The position numbers and the translations under genes were made by a program. This document shows positions 34,607 to 45,300 of a stretch of 64,000 bases of DNA, one piece after another. Below the pieces are notes generated by a model. The model ran no database searches. It was not told the DNA's origin and saw nothing but the letters and a program-made list of their open reading frames with translations. Source of the stretch: Paenibacillus sp. JCM 10914 (GTDB taxonomy: Bacteria; Bacillota; Bacilli; Paenibacillales; Paenibacillaceae). The stretch is taken from the NCBI RefSeq assembly GCF_001315105.1, contig NZ_BAZR01000003.1:310001-374000 (forward strand). Reading direction: 5' to 3'. The stretch's first letter is position 1; each line of letters opens with the position of its first letter.

Positions 34607-36622
34607 ATGAAAAAATGGTTATGCATAGCACTCATAGGCTTGATCGCATTAAGTGTTCTACCGCAGCCAGCTTCGGCGAGTCTTCCGTACCGAACGGCGT
34701 ATTATGACAGCAACCAGGCAGACTGGTTCTGGATTCAGCCAATTTACAGCCCGGCAGGCGCTTATTCAGCGGATTTTGGCGAACCGGTTGACCTACATGT
34801 CGCTTCAGACGACCGCATCTACGTAGCGGATAAGAAGCAGAACCGGATCGTGGTACTGAATAAAGAAGGCTCCCTGCTCCGTACCATCGGCGAAGAGGAA
34901 GGTACAGGTCAGTTATCCTCTCCGGAGGGTGTATTCGTGACATCAGAACATGAAGTATATGTTGCTGATTCAGGCAATCAACGAATCGCCGTATTTGATC
35001 AACATGGCGTGTTTCAGCGTGAATTCAAGAAGCCGGATACCGCATTAATGGCTTCTGAACACTTTGTACCGGTCAAACTGGTCGTTGATCGTCGTGGCGT
35101 GATGTACATTCAATTGAATTCATCCTATCAGGGACTTGTTCGTTTAAATCCGCAGGGTGAATTCATGGGGTACTTCGGTGCCAATAAAGCGGATCAATCG
35201 ATGCTCAACTGGTTAAAGAAGCTGGTTCTGAATAAAGAACAATTAGCCAAAGAGAAGGCAGCGCTGCCTAAACCGATTACGAACGTGTCACTGGATCAAG
35301 ACGGCTTCATCTATACGTCGACTGCGGGCGGCGAAGGTAAAGGCGCCATTCGTAAGCTGAATGCCGGCGGCGTCGACAGGTTCAAGAACATGACGCTGGA
35401 GAATGGTCACGGCATCGTCGATGTTGCCGTCGACCCGGATGCTTTTATCTACAATATTGATCTGGATTCCATGCGCATCAATATGTACGACCGTAATGGA
35501 GAGGCGATGTTTGCCTTTGGACTTGTCAGTAAGGATACACAGCAGTATGGGATATTAGGGTATCCAACAGGCATCGGAGTAGACAGTGATCACGCGATTT
35601 GGATATCGGACAGTGGTACCAATACCGTGCATAAGTATGTCCGAACTGATTTTGGGCAGGACGTACTGAAAGCGTTGGCGCTGTATGCGGAAGGAAAATA
35701 CGAACAGAGCAAGCCCTATTGGGAAGCCGTGTATGCACGAAATGATATGTATAACGGTACTTTTCAAGGCCTGGGCAAGGTGTTCCTGCATGAAGGGCGT
35801 AACGATGAGGCACTGATCTTCATGAAGGCTGCCATTGATACAGACGGTTATTCGAAAGCCTTCTGGCAACTCCGATTGGAGTGGCTCCAGAATCATTTTA
35901 TCGTCTTGGTGTTCAGTTTGATCGGAGTTGTACTGTTACTCCACTTCGGTAAACGGGCCATCCAAGCGTTCCTGCGAAAGCGAACGCTTCCGGATAGCTG
36001 GAAGCAGCCTTTAGCAGATTTGCAGAATTTCAAATATGTGATGTTCCATCCATACGAAGGGTTCTACCGAATCAAGGAAGCCAGAATCGCGCCATGGATT
36101 ACGATCGCACTGCTGCTGCTCGTCATCGTGATTAAGATATGCAGAGTTTATTGGACGGGATTTCTCTTCCACCCCGTGGAGTTATCGGAAATTCATTTAT
36201 TGAAGGAATTGGGATTGTTCGCACTGCCTTGGGTCACCTGGATTATTGCCAATTACCTGGTCTGCAGCGTCAAGGACGGTGAGGGTAAATTCCGGGAAGT
36301 TGTCCAAGGAAGCGTGTATGCGCTCTCACCTTACGTATTCTTCTCGATTCCATTGCTGATTCTGTCCAATATTGTCTCACTGGATGAAGCGGTCCTGATT
36401 CATGCGATCAATATGGTGATGATGCTATGGATGCTCTCCATGTTCTTTGTAATGACACAGGTCATCCACAACTTCGAATTTGTGGAAACGATCAAAAACT
36501 CGACCTTATCCGTCTTGGCGATTCTGACCATTTGGATGTTCGGTTTCATTATTTTCGGTTTGTCCTATAATCTGTACGACTTTTTCTATGAGCTTTACAA
36601 AGAGGTGAACATCTATCAATAA
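34607..36622 (+). CDS. NHL-repeat, TPR and Yip1-domain membrane protein
   Basis: 671 residues. A signal peptide at ~1-24 ends 'PASA'. NHL beta-propeller repeats follow at ~50-130 and ~210-345 ('DRIYVADKKQNRIVVLNKEG', 'EVYVADSGNQRIAVFDQHG', 'AIWISDSGTNTVHKYV'). A TPR-like helical pair lies at ~350-405, a membrane helix at ~425-445, and a Yip1-type multi-helix membrane domain at ~475-665. Its place inside the sugar-importer operon, in both directions flanked by permeases, suggests it helps assemble or sense the transporter at the membrane surface. That role is inference. Confidence 0.8.
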   Translation: MKKWLCIALIGLIALSVLPQPASASLPYRTAYYDSNQADWFWIQPIYSPAGAYSADFGEPVDLHVASDDRIYVADKKQNRIVVLNKEGSLLRTIGEEEGTGQLSSPEGVFVTSEHEVYVADSGNQRIAVFDQHGVFQREFKKPDTALMASEHFVPVKLVVDRRGVMYIQLNSSYQGLVRLNPQGEFMGYFGANKADQSMLNWLKKLVLNKEQLAKEKAALPKPITNVSLDQDGFIYTSTAGGEGKGAIRKLNAGGVDRFKNMTLENGHGIVDVAVDPDAFIYNIDLDSMRINMYDRNGEAMFAFGLVSKDTQQYGILGYPTGIGVDSDHAIWISDSGTNTVHKYVRTDFGQDVLKALALYAEGKYEQSKPYWEAVYARNDMYNGTFQGLGKVFLHEGRNDEALIFMKAAIDTDGYSKAFWQLRLEWLQNHFIVLVFSLIGVVLLLHFGKRAIQAFLRKRTLPDSWKQPLADLQNFKYVMFHPYEGFYRIKEARIAPWITIALLLLVIVIKICRVYWTGFLFHPVELSEIHLLKELGLFALPWVTWIIANYLVCSVKDGEGKFREVVQGSVYALSPYVFFSIPLLILSNIVSLDEAVLIHAINMVMMLWMLSMFFVMTQVIHNFEFVETIKNSTLSVLAILTIWMFGFIIFGLSYNLYDFFYELYKEVNIYQ

Positions 36623-36668
36623 CACACACAAACGAAAATGGAGCAGAGCCGGATGGGTCGTCGTTGTT

Positions 36669-38840
36669 GTGCTTGTACTTGTCTTGATGCTGATCATGCT
36701 TGTGGTAAAGCCGTGGCAGCAGAGTACGGCCGAAACTTTTGCCGCCACGGGCATCAGCGATGCGTTACCGGAGAAAGATCCGCTTTACGCAAGTGCACCC
36801 TGGTCCCCGTCACCCGGGCAGGACGGATATGCGATCGCTGTTGAGAATGATCATTATGCATTGTATGTCGATCCGATCACGACCCAAATCTTCGTACAGG
36901 ATAAGGGTAGCGGCTACCGTTGGAACAGTAATCCGACGGATGAAGAACTTGCCGGCGAGACCGTCAAGGGACAGCTGCTTGATAACTTGCAATCGCCGTT
37001 CGTATTGACTCATGTCCGCACGCAAGGGGCGGATCAGACCGTAAGGGAGTCATTGAACAGTAAATCACCCAGCATGGAGACCACGCTGATCCGTCAAGAG
37101 AATGGAGTGCAGATTGATTACTGGTTCTCTGATAAACAGCTCGGCTTTGCGATTCAGTATGAATTGACGACAGATGGCTTGAAGGTCAAAGTGCCGGCTG
37201 CAGGCATCCGCGAAGAAGGAGAGCATGTGATGTTCACTTTGGATGTCCTGCCGCATTTCGGCTCCGCACAGGCGAGTGAGGACGGATATCTATTTGTACC
37301 CGATGGTCCCGGCGGATTGATCCGGTATGACACGACGCACGCTAATCTGTCAAGAGGGTATACGCATCAGGTGTACGGCAAGGAGCTAACGAACGCTGGT
37401 AATTATAACTTGCTTGGTATGAACAGGGAAAATATCGCCTATCCGGTATTCGGGCTGAAGCGTGGAGATCAAGCATTTGTGGCGGTTATGAGTAAAGGCG
37501 AGGATTCCGCGAATGTGGTCGCCTTGGCTCCGGGCCAACGATCCTCTTTTTTTAATGTGTACTCAAGTCAGATCTACCGTGAAGAGTATCTTTATCGAAT
37601 GAGTAGGCTGGCTACACCGAGCAGGGCAGTTCAGAAGCGAATACTGGACATGGACCGTGAGGTAGAGTATCGCTTCCTGAGTGGAGTGCAAGCTTCCTAC
37701 GTGGGCATGGCAAATGCTTATCGGGATTACCTCCATGAAACCGGACAATTGGGTGAGGCTTTGCAACCGGTGGAGCATATCCCCCTCTATCTGAAATTGA
37801 TGGGCGGTAATTACGAAAATGCCTTCGGCCGAGTTCAATACGTTGCTACAACGACGTTTGATCAGGCGACCGAAATCGTTGAGCGACTGCAACAACAGGG
37901 GATCGCTTCGCTTCAAACGATATTCTATGGCTGGCAGGATCAAGGGGATTACAACATGGGGAAACGCTTCCCGATCGAGAAGTCTCTTGGGGGCGAGAGC
38001 GGCGCCAAATCATTTGTCAGCGCGATGAAGGAATCCGGAAGCGGAGTGATGTTTCATGAAGACTTCCTCTGGGTGGACAGCAATTCCGCTTTTTCCGGCA
38101 AGACCGATGCGATTCGCGGGATAGACGGAACAGCATATTACGAGGAGGGGTGGTATTTAGCCAAGCCGAAGCATACTGCTGCAAGTGCGGCTAATACCAT
38201 CGCCAAACTGAAAGACGTAGGCGTGGAAGGGATCCATTATAGCGGGCTCGGTGAGATATTAGTTCATGATTACGAGATCAATGGCATCCGAACAAGGGAA
38301 TATACGAAGACCGTATACAACGGATTGTTAGACTATACGCGCAATGAGATGGGGAAAGCCAGCGTCGAGCGAGGCAATGCTTATGTGCTGGGCAACTCTG
38401 ATTTCATTGACAGAATGCCTTCTACATCCAGTTACGATTTCATGATCGATGAAACCGTGCCCTTTTATCCGATTGCCCTGCACGGTTATGTCCCATACAC
38501 CTTCGGCGAAGGCAATCTGCGTGATGATGAAGACATGGAGTTCTTGAAAGCGATCGAGTATGGTGCTCTTCCCTCGTTCTTCGTTACTCACGATGATTCC
38601 CGAAAGCTCAAAAACACCCCTGTTCGCGGCCTGTATAGCAGCAGGTTCGACAAGTGGGAAAGTCGGATCATTGAAGAGTACAAATACTTTGACAGTTTAA
38701 GTGATCTGTACTCGCTTCGAATCGTTAATCATGAACGTCTGAGTGACCAACGTTATGTGACCACATATGAGGATGGTACTCGCGTGATGGTGGATTATGC
38801 GGCCAGAAGCTTCAAAGTGGAGAAGGGAGCAGCGCAATGA
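36669..38840 (+). CDS. DUF5696-like membrane-anchored glycosidase-fold protein
   Basis: About 723 residues from a GTG at 36669. The hydrophobic N-terminal helix begins earlier, at ~36648 ('WVVVVVLVLVLMLIMLVV'), and no ATG/GTG/TTG lies in frame after the TGA at 36607, so the true start is unresolved: an ATC codon or an error near 36613 are possible. An extracytoplasmic beta-rich region (~40-300) is followed by a TIM-barrel-like half with 'MGKRFPIEKSLGGESGAKSFV' and 'GVMFHEDFLWVDSNSAF'. It resembles the uncharacterised DUF5696 proteins seen with sugar importers in this group. Function unknown. Its stop overlaps the next start. Confidence 0.7.
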   Translation: MLVLVLMLIMLVVKPWQQSTAETFAATGISDALPEKDPLYASAPWSPSPGQDGYAIAVENDHYALYVDPITTQIFVQDKGSGYRWNSNPTDEELAGETVKGQLLDNLQSPFVLTHVRTQGADQTVRESLNSKSPSMETTLIRQENGVQIDYWFSDKQLGFAIQYELTTDGLKVKVPAAGIREEGEHVMFTLDVLPHFGSAQASEDGYLFVPDGPGGLIRYDTTHANLSRGYTHQVYGKELTNAGNYNLLGMNRENIAYPVFGLKRGDQAFVAVMSKGEDSANVVALAPGQRSSFFNVYSSQIYREEYLYRMSRLATPSRAVQKRILDMDREVEYRFLSGVQASYVGMANAYRDYLHETGQLGEALQPVEHIPLYLKLMGGNYENAFGRVQYVATTTFDQATEIVERLQQQGIASLQTIFYGWQDQGDYNMGKRFPIEKSLGGESGAKSFVSAMKESGSGVMFHEDFLWVDSNSAFSGKTDAIRGIDGTAYYEEGWYLAKPKHTAASAANTIAKLKDVGVEGIHYSGLGEILVHDYEINGIRTREYTKTVYNGLLDYTRNEMGKASVERGNAYVLGNSDFIDRMPSTSSYDFMIDETVPFYPIALHGYVPYTFGEGNLRDDEDMEFLKAIEYGALPSFFVTHDDSRKLKNTPVRGLYSSRFDKWESRIIEEYKYFDSLSDLYSLRIVNHERLSDQRYVTTYEDGTRVMVDYAARSFKVEKGAAQ

Positions 38841-39733
38841 GCCAGTTGCAGGAACACAAGAAGAAGGCGATTCAGTACCACATCAAGCGCTATGGCATCG
38901 GCATGCTGTTCATGCTGCCCTGGATGATTGGCTTTTGCGTGTTCGTAGCGATCCCCATCGGTTGGTCCATGTTCATGTCGCTACATAAAGTGGCCGTGGT
39001 ACCTGGCGGGTTCAAGTATGATTGGATCGGCATGAAGAACTATCGGGATGCGTTCCTGAAAGACAACGTGTTTCCGATTGAGATGATCACCTATTTCCAG
39101 CAAATGCTGCTGATGGTCCCGATCATCGTCATTTTTGCCCTGCTGATATCGCTGCTGCTCAATCAGAAGTTCCCCGGCAGATTTATTTATCGTGCTTTAT
39201 TCTTTCTGCCTGTTATCTTTGCCACCGGCCAAGTGCTGTCCGAGTTGTTTACGCAGGGAGCTGGCGACATTCCATTTCTGGATCAATACAATCTGGAACC
39301 GATCGTCAGGCAGTATGTCGGAGGCGAAATGGCCAAGACCGTTATGGAGGTGCTCGGCAGGGTAGTTCTGATTCTCTGGTATTCCGGGGTTCAGATCTTG
39401 ATCTTTATCGCTGGATTCCAGACGATTTCACCGTCCATATACGAAGCTGTACGGATTGATGGAGCATCGCCATGGGACAGCTTCTGGAAGATTACGCTTC
39501 CGGCCAGCGTGCCGTTCATTAGCTTAAATGTTCTGTATACCATCATCGACCTCTTTACCTTCCCGCTCAATCCGGTGCTGCAGCATATTCGTGACAACAT
39601 GTTCAAAGTAGATACCGGGTATGGTTATGCCAGTGCATTGGCATGGATCTACTTCGGGTTCATCTTTGTTCTGATTGCCATCGTACTCGGAATGTTCAGT
39701 CGCAGCATGCGTCAGAGGAGGAGAAGAGCATGA
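38837..39733 (+). CDS. CUT1 sugar ABC permease, MalF type (second pair)
   Basis: 298 residues and six membrane helices, with 'GMLFMLPWMIGFCVFVAIPIG' first and EAA loop 'SIYEAVRIDGASPWDSFWKITLP'. Overlaps the DUF5696-like gene by four bases (ATGA) and the next permease the same way. Complete. Confidence 0.92.
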   Translation: MSQLQEHKKKAIQYHIKRYGIGMLFMLPWMIGFCVFVAIPIGWSMFMSLHKVAVVPGGFKYDWIGMKNYRDAFLKDNVFPIEMITYFQQMLLMVPIIVIFALLISLLLNQKFPGRFIYRALFFLPVIFATGQVLSELFTQGAGDIPFLDQYNLEPIVRQYVGGEMAKTVMEVLGRVVLILWYSGVQILIFIAGFQTISPSIYEAVRIDGASPWDSFWKITLPASVPFISLNVLYTIIDLFTFPLNPVLQHIRDNMFKVDTGYGYASALAWIYFGFIFVLIAIVLGMFSRSMRQRRRRA

Positions 39734-40706
39734 AAGTAGAGATATGGCTGGACCGAGCCAAAGATTATGCAAGGGAACTGATATGGCGCAGACAGTCTCA
39801 GCGAGTTAAGGTTGCCCTGCTCGGCAGGAACCTGTCGGATGGGCTGCTGGCTAAACTGGTAATTTATTTATTGCTGTCCATCGTCGCTTATCTATATCTG
39901 CAGCCGCTGCTCTATATGGTGTCCACCATGTTAAAGACGGTTAGCGATCTGCTTGACCCTGCCGTTAAATGGATTCCCCGCGTCGTTACCTGGGAGAACC
40001 TGACCAAAGCTTATGAAGGACTGCAATACCCGGAAGCACTGCGAAATACGGCCGTCATAGCGCTTACATGTTCCATTGTTCAGGTAATGGTCTGTTCCAT
40101 GACCGGATACGCGCTTGCACGGCTGGCTGTACCGTTCAAAGGATTGATTACGGCACTGGTATTGTTGACATTTCTCATACCGCCTCAGGTGATCATCATT
40201 CCGTTGTACGTCATTTTCAGTAAGCTGGGACTGCTGAATACACTATTCGTATTCCTGATTCCAGCGATCTTCGGGCAAGGGTTGAAGGGTGCGTTATTTA
40301 TACTCATCTTCCGTCAATTCTTCAAATCGCAGCGCCGAGCCTGGAAGAGGCAGCGAAGCTGGACGGTGCGTCCGCAGGCAGACTTTATTTCCGTATTATG
40401 CTGCCGCTGGCTCAATCCGCCTGTCTGGTTGTCTTTCTCTTCTCATTCATCTGGTATTGGAACATGTACTATGAGCCGTCCATGTTCTTGGCCAAAGGGT
40501 TTACACCGTTATCGATCCGTCTTGACAATCTGGAATCCGTGCTGAATCCATCGCTGCTTGGCAACAGGGAATCGGTTCAGAATCCGGTAACGGAAGGGAC
40601 GAAGATGGCAGCCGCATTTCTGATTATATTTCCGCCAATGCTCATCTTTATGTTCCTGCAACGTTGGTTCATTACCGGAATTGAGCGTACAGGAATCGTG
40701 GAGTAG
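39730..40706 (+). pseudogene. CUT1 sugar ABC permease, MalG type (second pair), frameshifted
   Basis: The ATG at 39730 is coupled to the previous stop. Helices 1-4 read to 'LFILIFRQFFKSQ', after which the frame derails at ~40330-40337. The expected 'PSLEEAAKLDGASAGRLYFRIMLPL' EAA loop and the last two helices continue in the next frame to 40706. One base is missing. Rejoined, it is about 325 residues, normal for a MalG-type permease. Confidence 0.85.
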
Positions 40707-40847
40707 ACCCTGGGATGGAATCATACTTGATACAGAAGATCGATGGATTTTACTGGAAAGGGGGAATGTCGGCCGGAGGCGGCTGCCCGGGTGGTCTGTA
40801 TTTCTTGTGGTATATCAAAAATAAGTTCAAATTGGGGAGGAAGTAGC

Positions 40848-42212
40848 TTGAAAAAGAAGCGTTTTGCGACATCTATCATGGCAATCATTCTGTCACTGAC
40901 ATTTATGTTGGCGGGCTGCAGCGGAAATTCGGGGACGAGCGGTAACACGGATAATCCACCGCCAGCAGGGAATTCGGACACGGCGGTGACGGAGCCAGGT
41001 GCAGATGAGAACCGGGATCCGGTTACACTGAAATTCATTTCCTGGAAAGATGGCTCGTACGATGAATTATATGAGTTGTTCCACCAAAAATACCCTTGGA
41101 TTACCATTGAGCAAATTCCGGTCAATTCACAGCCGATTATGGAAATCATAGCATCGCTTGAAGCGGCCGGAACCCCTGCTGATGTGACCGAAATCGATAG
41201 TGATCTGGTTGTGTTTGAGCAAGGCGGTCTCATCGAGGATCTTACGCCTTACATCGATAGCAGCGACATCTTCCAGAATGCGCAGTTTCCTGACGGCTTT
41301 TTGGACACCATGTCGTTCAACGGGAAGAGATTAGCCATACCTATGGTCGATGTGCCTATGTGGGTCTTGGTGAACAAAGATTTGCTGGCGAAGCATGGCG
41401 TTGATATGCCATCCAATGATTGGACTTATGATGATTTCCGGAATGTTGCCAAGCAAATCACAGATCCGAATGCGGGAGAGTACGGAATAACCACGCAACC
41501 GGAAATTCAAATGCGGATGCTCTCCAGTAAAGCCATCGCCGATGGTTATGCCGCGAACCACCAATACATGAATGAAGATATGACACATAGTTTGCTAAGC
41601 ACGCCGGAGATTATGAACGAAGTGAGATGGTTCCAGGAACTGGTCACCAAGGACGGATCGATGCAGAGCGAAGCGGCTGCAGAAGCAGATGGCAATGTAA
41701 GCAAGGATTTCATCAACGGCAAGACAGGCTTTGCGATAGGCGGGGACTGGGTCCTTCCAACATTGAAGGAAAAAGCGCCGTTTGAATGGGATGTGCTTCC
41801 GTTCCCTAAAGGGAAAGTAAGCCAGCCGGGCTATTCCATCTATGGACCGCTCGCCATGCTCTCCGGCTCCCAGCAAAAAGAGGCTGCATTCCTGTGGCTC
41901 AGCTTCCAATTCACGCCGGAAGCCCAGAAATGGAAGATCGACCAAGGAGCGAATGCGTCCGTGATGGATCCGGAAATTCTCTCCTATTACGATGATGCTC
42001 CAATCTGGGAAGGCAAGAACATTGATGCGGTAAAAATTGCCCAACAGAACGCCAGAATTCAGTCTGGTCTGACCGTTGTGGGATGGGGAGATTATAACTA
42101 CAACAACATCATAAATGATATCGTATTCGGAGACCGAGATATTAACGATATCATCCCGGAAACCGAAGCGTGGAACAAGAATGCAAACGAGATGCGTGAG
42201 GCACTGAAGTAA
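40848..42212 (+). CDS. Sugar-binding lipoprotein of the second ABC importer
   Basis: 454 residues from a TTG at 40848 with a GGGGAGG box; the frame opens earlier at 40743 without one. A lipoprotein signal ends 'LTFMLAGCSG', with Cys-24 as lipid anchor, and a Gly/Asn/Pro linker follows. The body is SBP_bac_1: 'VTLKFISWKDGSYDELYELFHQKYPWITIEQIPV', 'MVDVPMWVLVNKDLLAKHGVDMP', 'GKTGFAIGGDWVLP'. It lies behind the second permease pair and delivers substrate to it. Confidence 0.92.
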   Translation: MKKKRFATSIMAIILSLTFMLAGCSGNSGTSGNTDNPPPAGNSDTAVTEPGADENRDPVTLKFISWKDGSYDELYELFHQKYPWITIEQIPVNSQPIMEIIASLEAAGTPADVTEIDSDLVVFEQGGLIEDLTPYIDSSDIFQNAQFPDGFLDTMSFNGKRLAIPMVDVPMWVLVNKDLLAKHGVDMPSNDWTYDDFRNVAKQITDPNAGEYGITTQPEIQMRMLSSKAIADGYAANHQYMNEDMTHSLLSTPEIMNEVRWFQELVTKDGSMQSEAAAEADGNVSKDFINGKTGFAIGGDWVLPTLKEKAPFEWDVLPFPKGKVSQPGYSIYGPLAMLSGSQQKEAAFLWLSFQFTPEAQKWKIDQGANASVMDPEILSYYDDAPIWEGKNIDAVKIAQQNARIQSGLTVVGWGDYNYNNIINDIVFGDRDINDIIPETEAWNKNANEMREALK

Positions 42213-42222
42213 TCTGAAGTTC

Positions 42223-42260
42223 GAAGAACAACCGTTGGTCCTGGGATCAACGGTTGTTCT
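42223..42260 (+). terminator. Intrinsic terminator of the importer cluster
   Basis: AAGAACAACCGTTG and CAACGGTTGTTCTT are perfect 14-base arms around GTCCTGGGAT. Confidence 0.75.
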
Positions 42261-42316
42261 TGTTGGTATTGAGTACGATTCATGCATACAATCATATTTT
42301 TAGGAGGAACCCTCAT

Positions 42317-45300
42317 ATGATGCCAGATATACAGTTGGAGCGAATGCTAGGGAAGTTAGTTCGCTTTACCAAGACGATTGAACCCCTGATGTTCAGTAAA
42401 GTGGATGAAGTGTCCATGCGAAAATTCCATACTACCGAATCCCTGTATTCGATTCCTGAAGATTCGCAATTTACGGATTGCAAGAAGGGGGATGTATGGG
42501 CAGGAGAAAAAACCTACTGCTGGTTTAAAGGAAGCTATCAAGTAGCTCCTCATCTGGCCGGTCAACATTTATATTTGTATCCTCACATCGGCGGATATGA
42601 AATGATGATGTGGGTCGATGGTGTACCCTCTGGCATTTTCTGCTCCAAAATCATTGTGAACAGCCATGGTAACCATTACTGTGACATGCTGAAACAAGAT
42701 GTCACTGGTGAAGAGAACATCGAGATTGCTTTGGAAGTTTATGCTCATCATGATTTCCCGGGTGTAGCGCCTCTGGAAACGGAGAGTCAAGGCAACTTTA
42801 CTTACATCTATGAAGGCGTTGATATTTGCACGAAGAACGATGAAATATGCGAATTCTATTTTGATTTAAAAACGCTCAATCAAGTGGTTCATAAATTGGA
42901 CGCCAACAGCTTTGTGCGAAGCAATATGATTGCAAGGCTCGTCGAAGTCCATAAAGTGCTGTATTACGATTACGATAATGTGGATCACGATACCTTCATG
43001 AATGCCATACGAACAGCACAACCCATTCTAAAAGATCTACTAAAAAACCAGAACTCCGTTTCCGCGCCAAGTGCCGGAATCATTGGACATTCTCACATGG
43101 ATACGGCGTGGTTGTGGCATAAAGACGAGACATTGAAGAAATGTACACGCACCTATGCCAATCAATTAAATCTCATGAAACAGTACGATGAATATAAATT
43201 CGTTCAAAGCTCCGCCTACCATACGGCCTTGGTACAGAGACATTACCCGGAAGTGTTCGAAGGGATTAAAGAGCAGGTGGCAAAAGGACGCTATGAACCC
43301 AATGGCGGGGTATGGATCGAGAGCGATTGCAATTTACCTAATGGCGAATACTTAATACGCCAATTTATCTGGGGACAACGATACACACAGGAGCATTTTA
43401 ATTACCGATCGGATTGTTTTTGGTTACCGGATACGTTCGGCTATAGCGCTTCTTTGCCTCAGATCATGAAGGGATGCGGGATCAAGTATTTCCTGACAAC
43501 GAAAATGGACTGGAATGACACGAACGTATTCCCGTATGACACGTTTATTTGGAAAGGATTAGACGGTTCCAAAGTCTTCGTTCATTTTAATCGAACACAT
43601 ATCTGGCCAGATGCTGCAAGCTTGGTGGATTATGTTGCCGGTGGAGACCATAGGGCAATCAAGGAGAAATCGGTCACCAACAAAAGGCTATTAGCATACG
43701 GTTTTGGCGATGGTGGTGGTGGTCCGCAATTCGAAATGATTGAAATGGCACGCCGCGTCAGGGATTTAGAAGGGATTCCCAAAGCGAAGCATACTACGGT
43801 GAGTGAGTTTATGAGAGAGCTCGAAGCATCAGCAGCGGATCCATCCACATTCAGTGGTGAGCTCTATCTGGAATTGCATCGCGGCACATTGACCAATCAG
43901 CATAATATTAAAAGGAATAACAGGCTGGCCGAAATCGCTTTAAGAAACTTGGAATATGTGACGGTACGTGAAGCTATTCGAAACCATACCATAGCCAGTG
44001 ACGAGAAAATCCGTCCGCTTATGGAAGACATGCTGGTTAACCAATTCCATGATATTTTGCCGGGCACGAGCATAGCCAGGGTGCATGATGAGTCTCTGGC
44101 CGAGACAACGGCGATTATCGAACAATCGGCGCAATATATCCGTGAATTGATCAATACAGATAAGATATCGCAATCCCGAACGATTATGAACACCTTATCC
44201 TTTGACCGGAGTGAAGTGGTTTATCTGGATGATGTTGACGGCATGAAGGTTCAAGGCGACTATCGCCAGCAAGTAACGACCGACATACATGGCAACAAGA
44301 AACTAGCCGTATATGTCACCGTACCCGCGTTCTCCAGCATCGTGTTGACACTGGAAGAAGGCACACCTGCAGGTGCATCAGAATTTACTCTGAAGGAAAA
44401 TCAATTGGAAACGCCTTTAGTCAAAGTCAGCTTTAATGAGAAGGGTTACATCGAATCATTCTTTGACAAGAAAGCCAAGCGGGAGCTGCGCGGTGAAGGC
44501 TACGCATTCAATACGTTCCTTATAGCCGAGGATGTTCCGACCGCATGGGACAATTGGGATTTGGACGTAGACAGCCAGTACAAATTCGCAGATACCGCCA
44601 AACTGATTTCCAGGGAAGCGATCGCGAACGGTCCTGTTGAACTGCGTATCCGCAGCAATTATCAAATAACGGAGCAGACCACCATCGTTCAAGATATGGT
44701 GTTCTACCATCACAGTCCTGAAGTGAGATTCGATACCCTTATAGATTGGCAGAATGAACACCGTTTCTTGAAAACGGCATTTGACACATCGCTTTTTACG
44801 AATACAGCCAAACAGGAAATCCAGTTCGGTTATATTGAACGTCCAACAACAAGAAACAATTCTATAGAAAAGGCAAAGTTCGAAGTTGTGAATCATAAAT
44901 ACACCGATTTGTCCGAAGCACGGTATGGGGCCGCCTTATTGAATGATTGCAAATATGGAATCAGCGTGGAGAATTCCAGCATGCAACTCTCGCTGCATAA
45001 AGGTGGTAATCGACCGGACCCTCGCGGCGATAAAGGCTTACATGAATGCAGTTATTCCTTCTTGCCTCATGAGGGCAGCTTTAATGCCAAGAATGTTATA
45101 CAACCCGCTTATCAATTCAATATCAAGCCGCTAATATTTGAAGGGGAGTTTCAGGAGAGCGGGCTGTTATCGATAGAAGCTGATAATATTCTCGTTGAAA
45201 CGATCAAACCGTTAGAAAGTAATGAAAAAGGCTTTGTCATTCGCATGTATGAAGCTGAAGGCGCGTATACCATTACATCGTGGAAGTTAAATGTTTCCGC

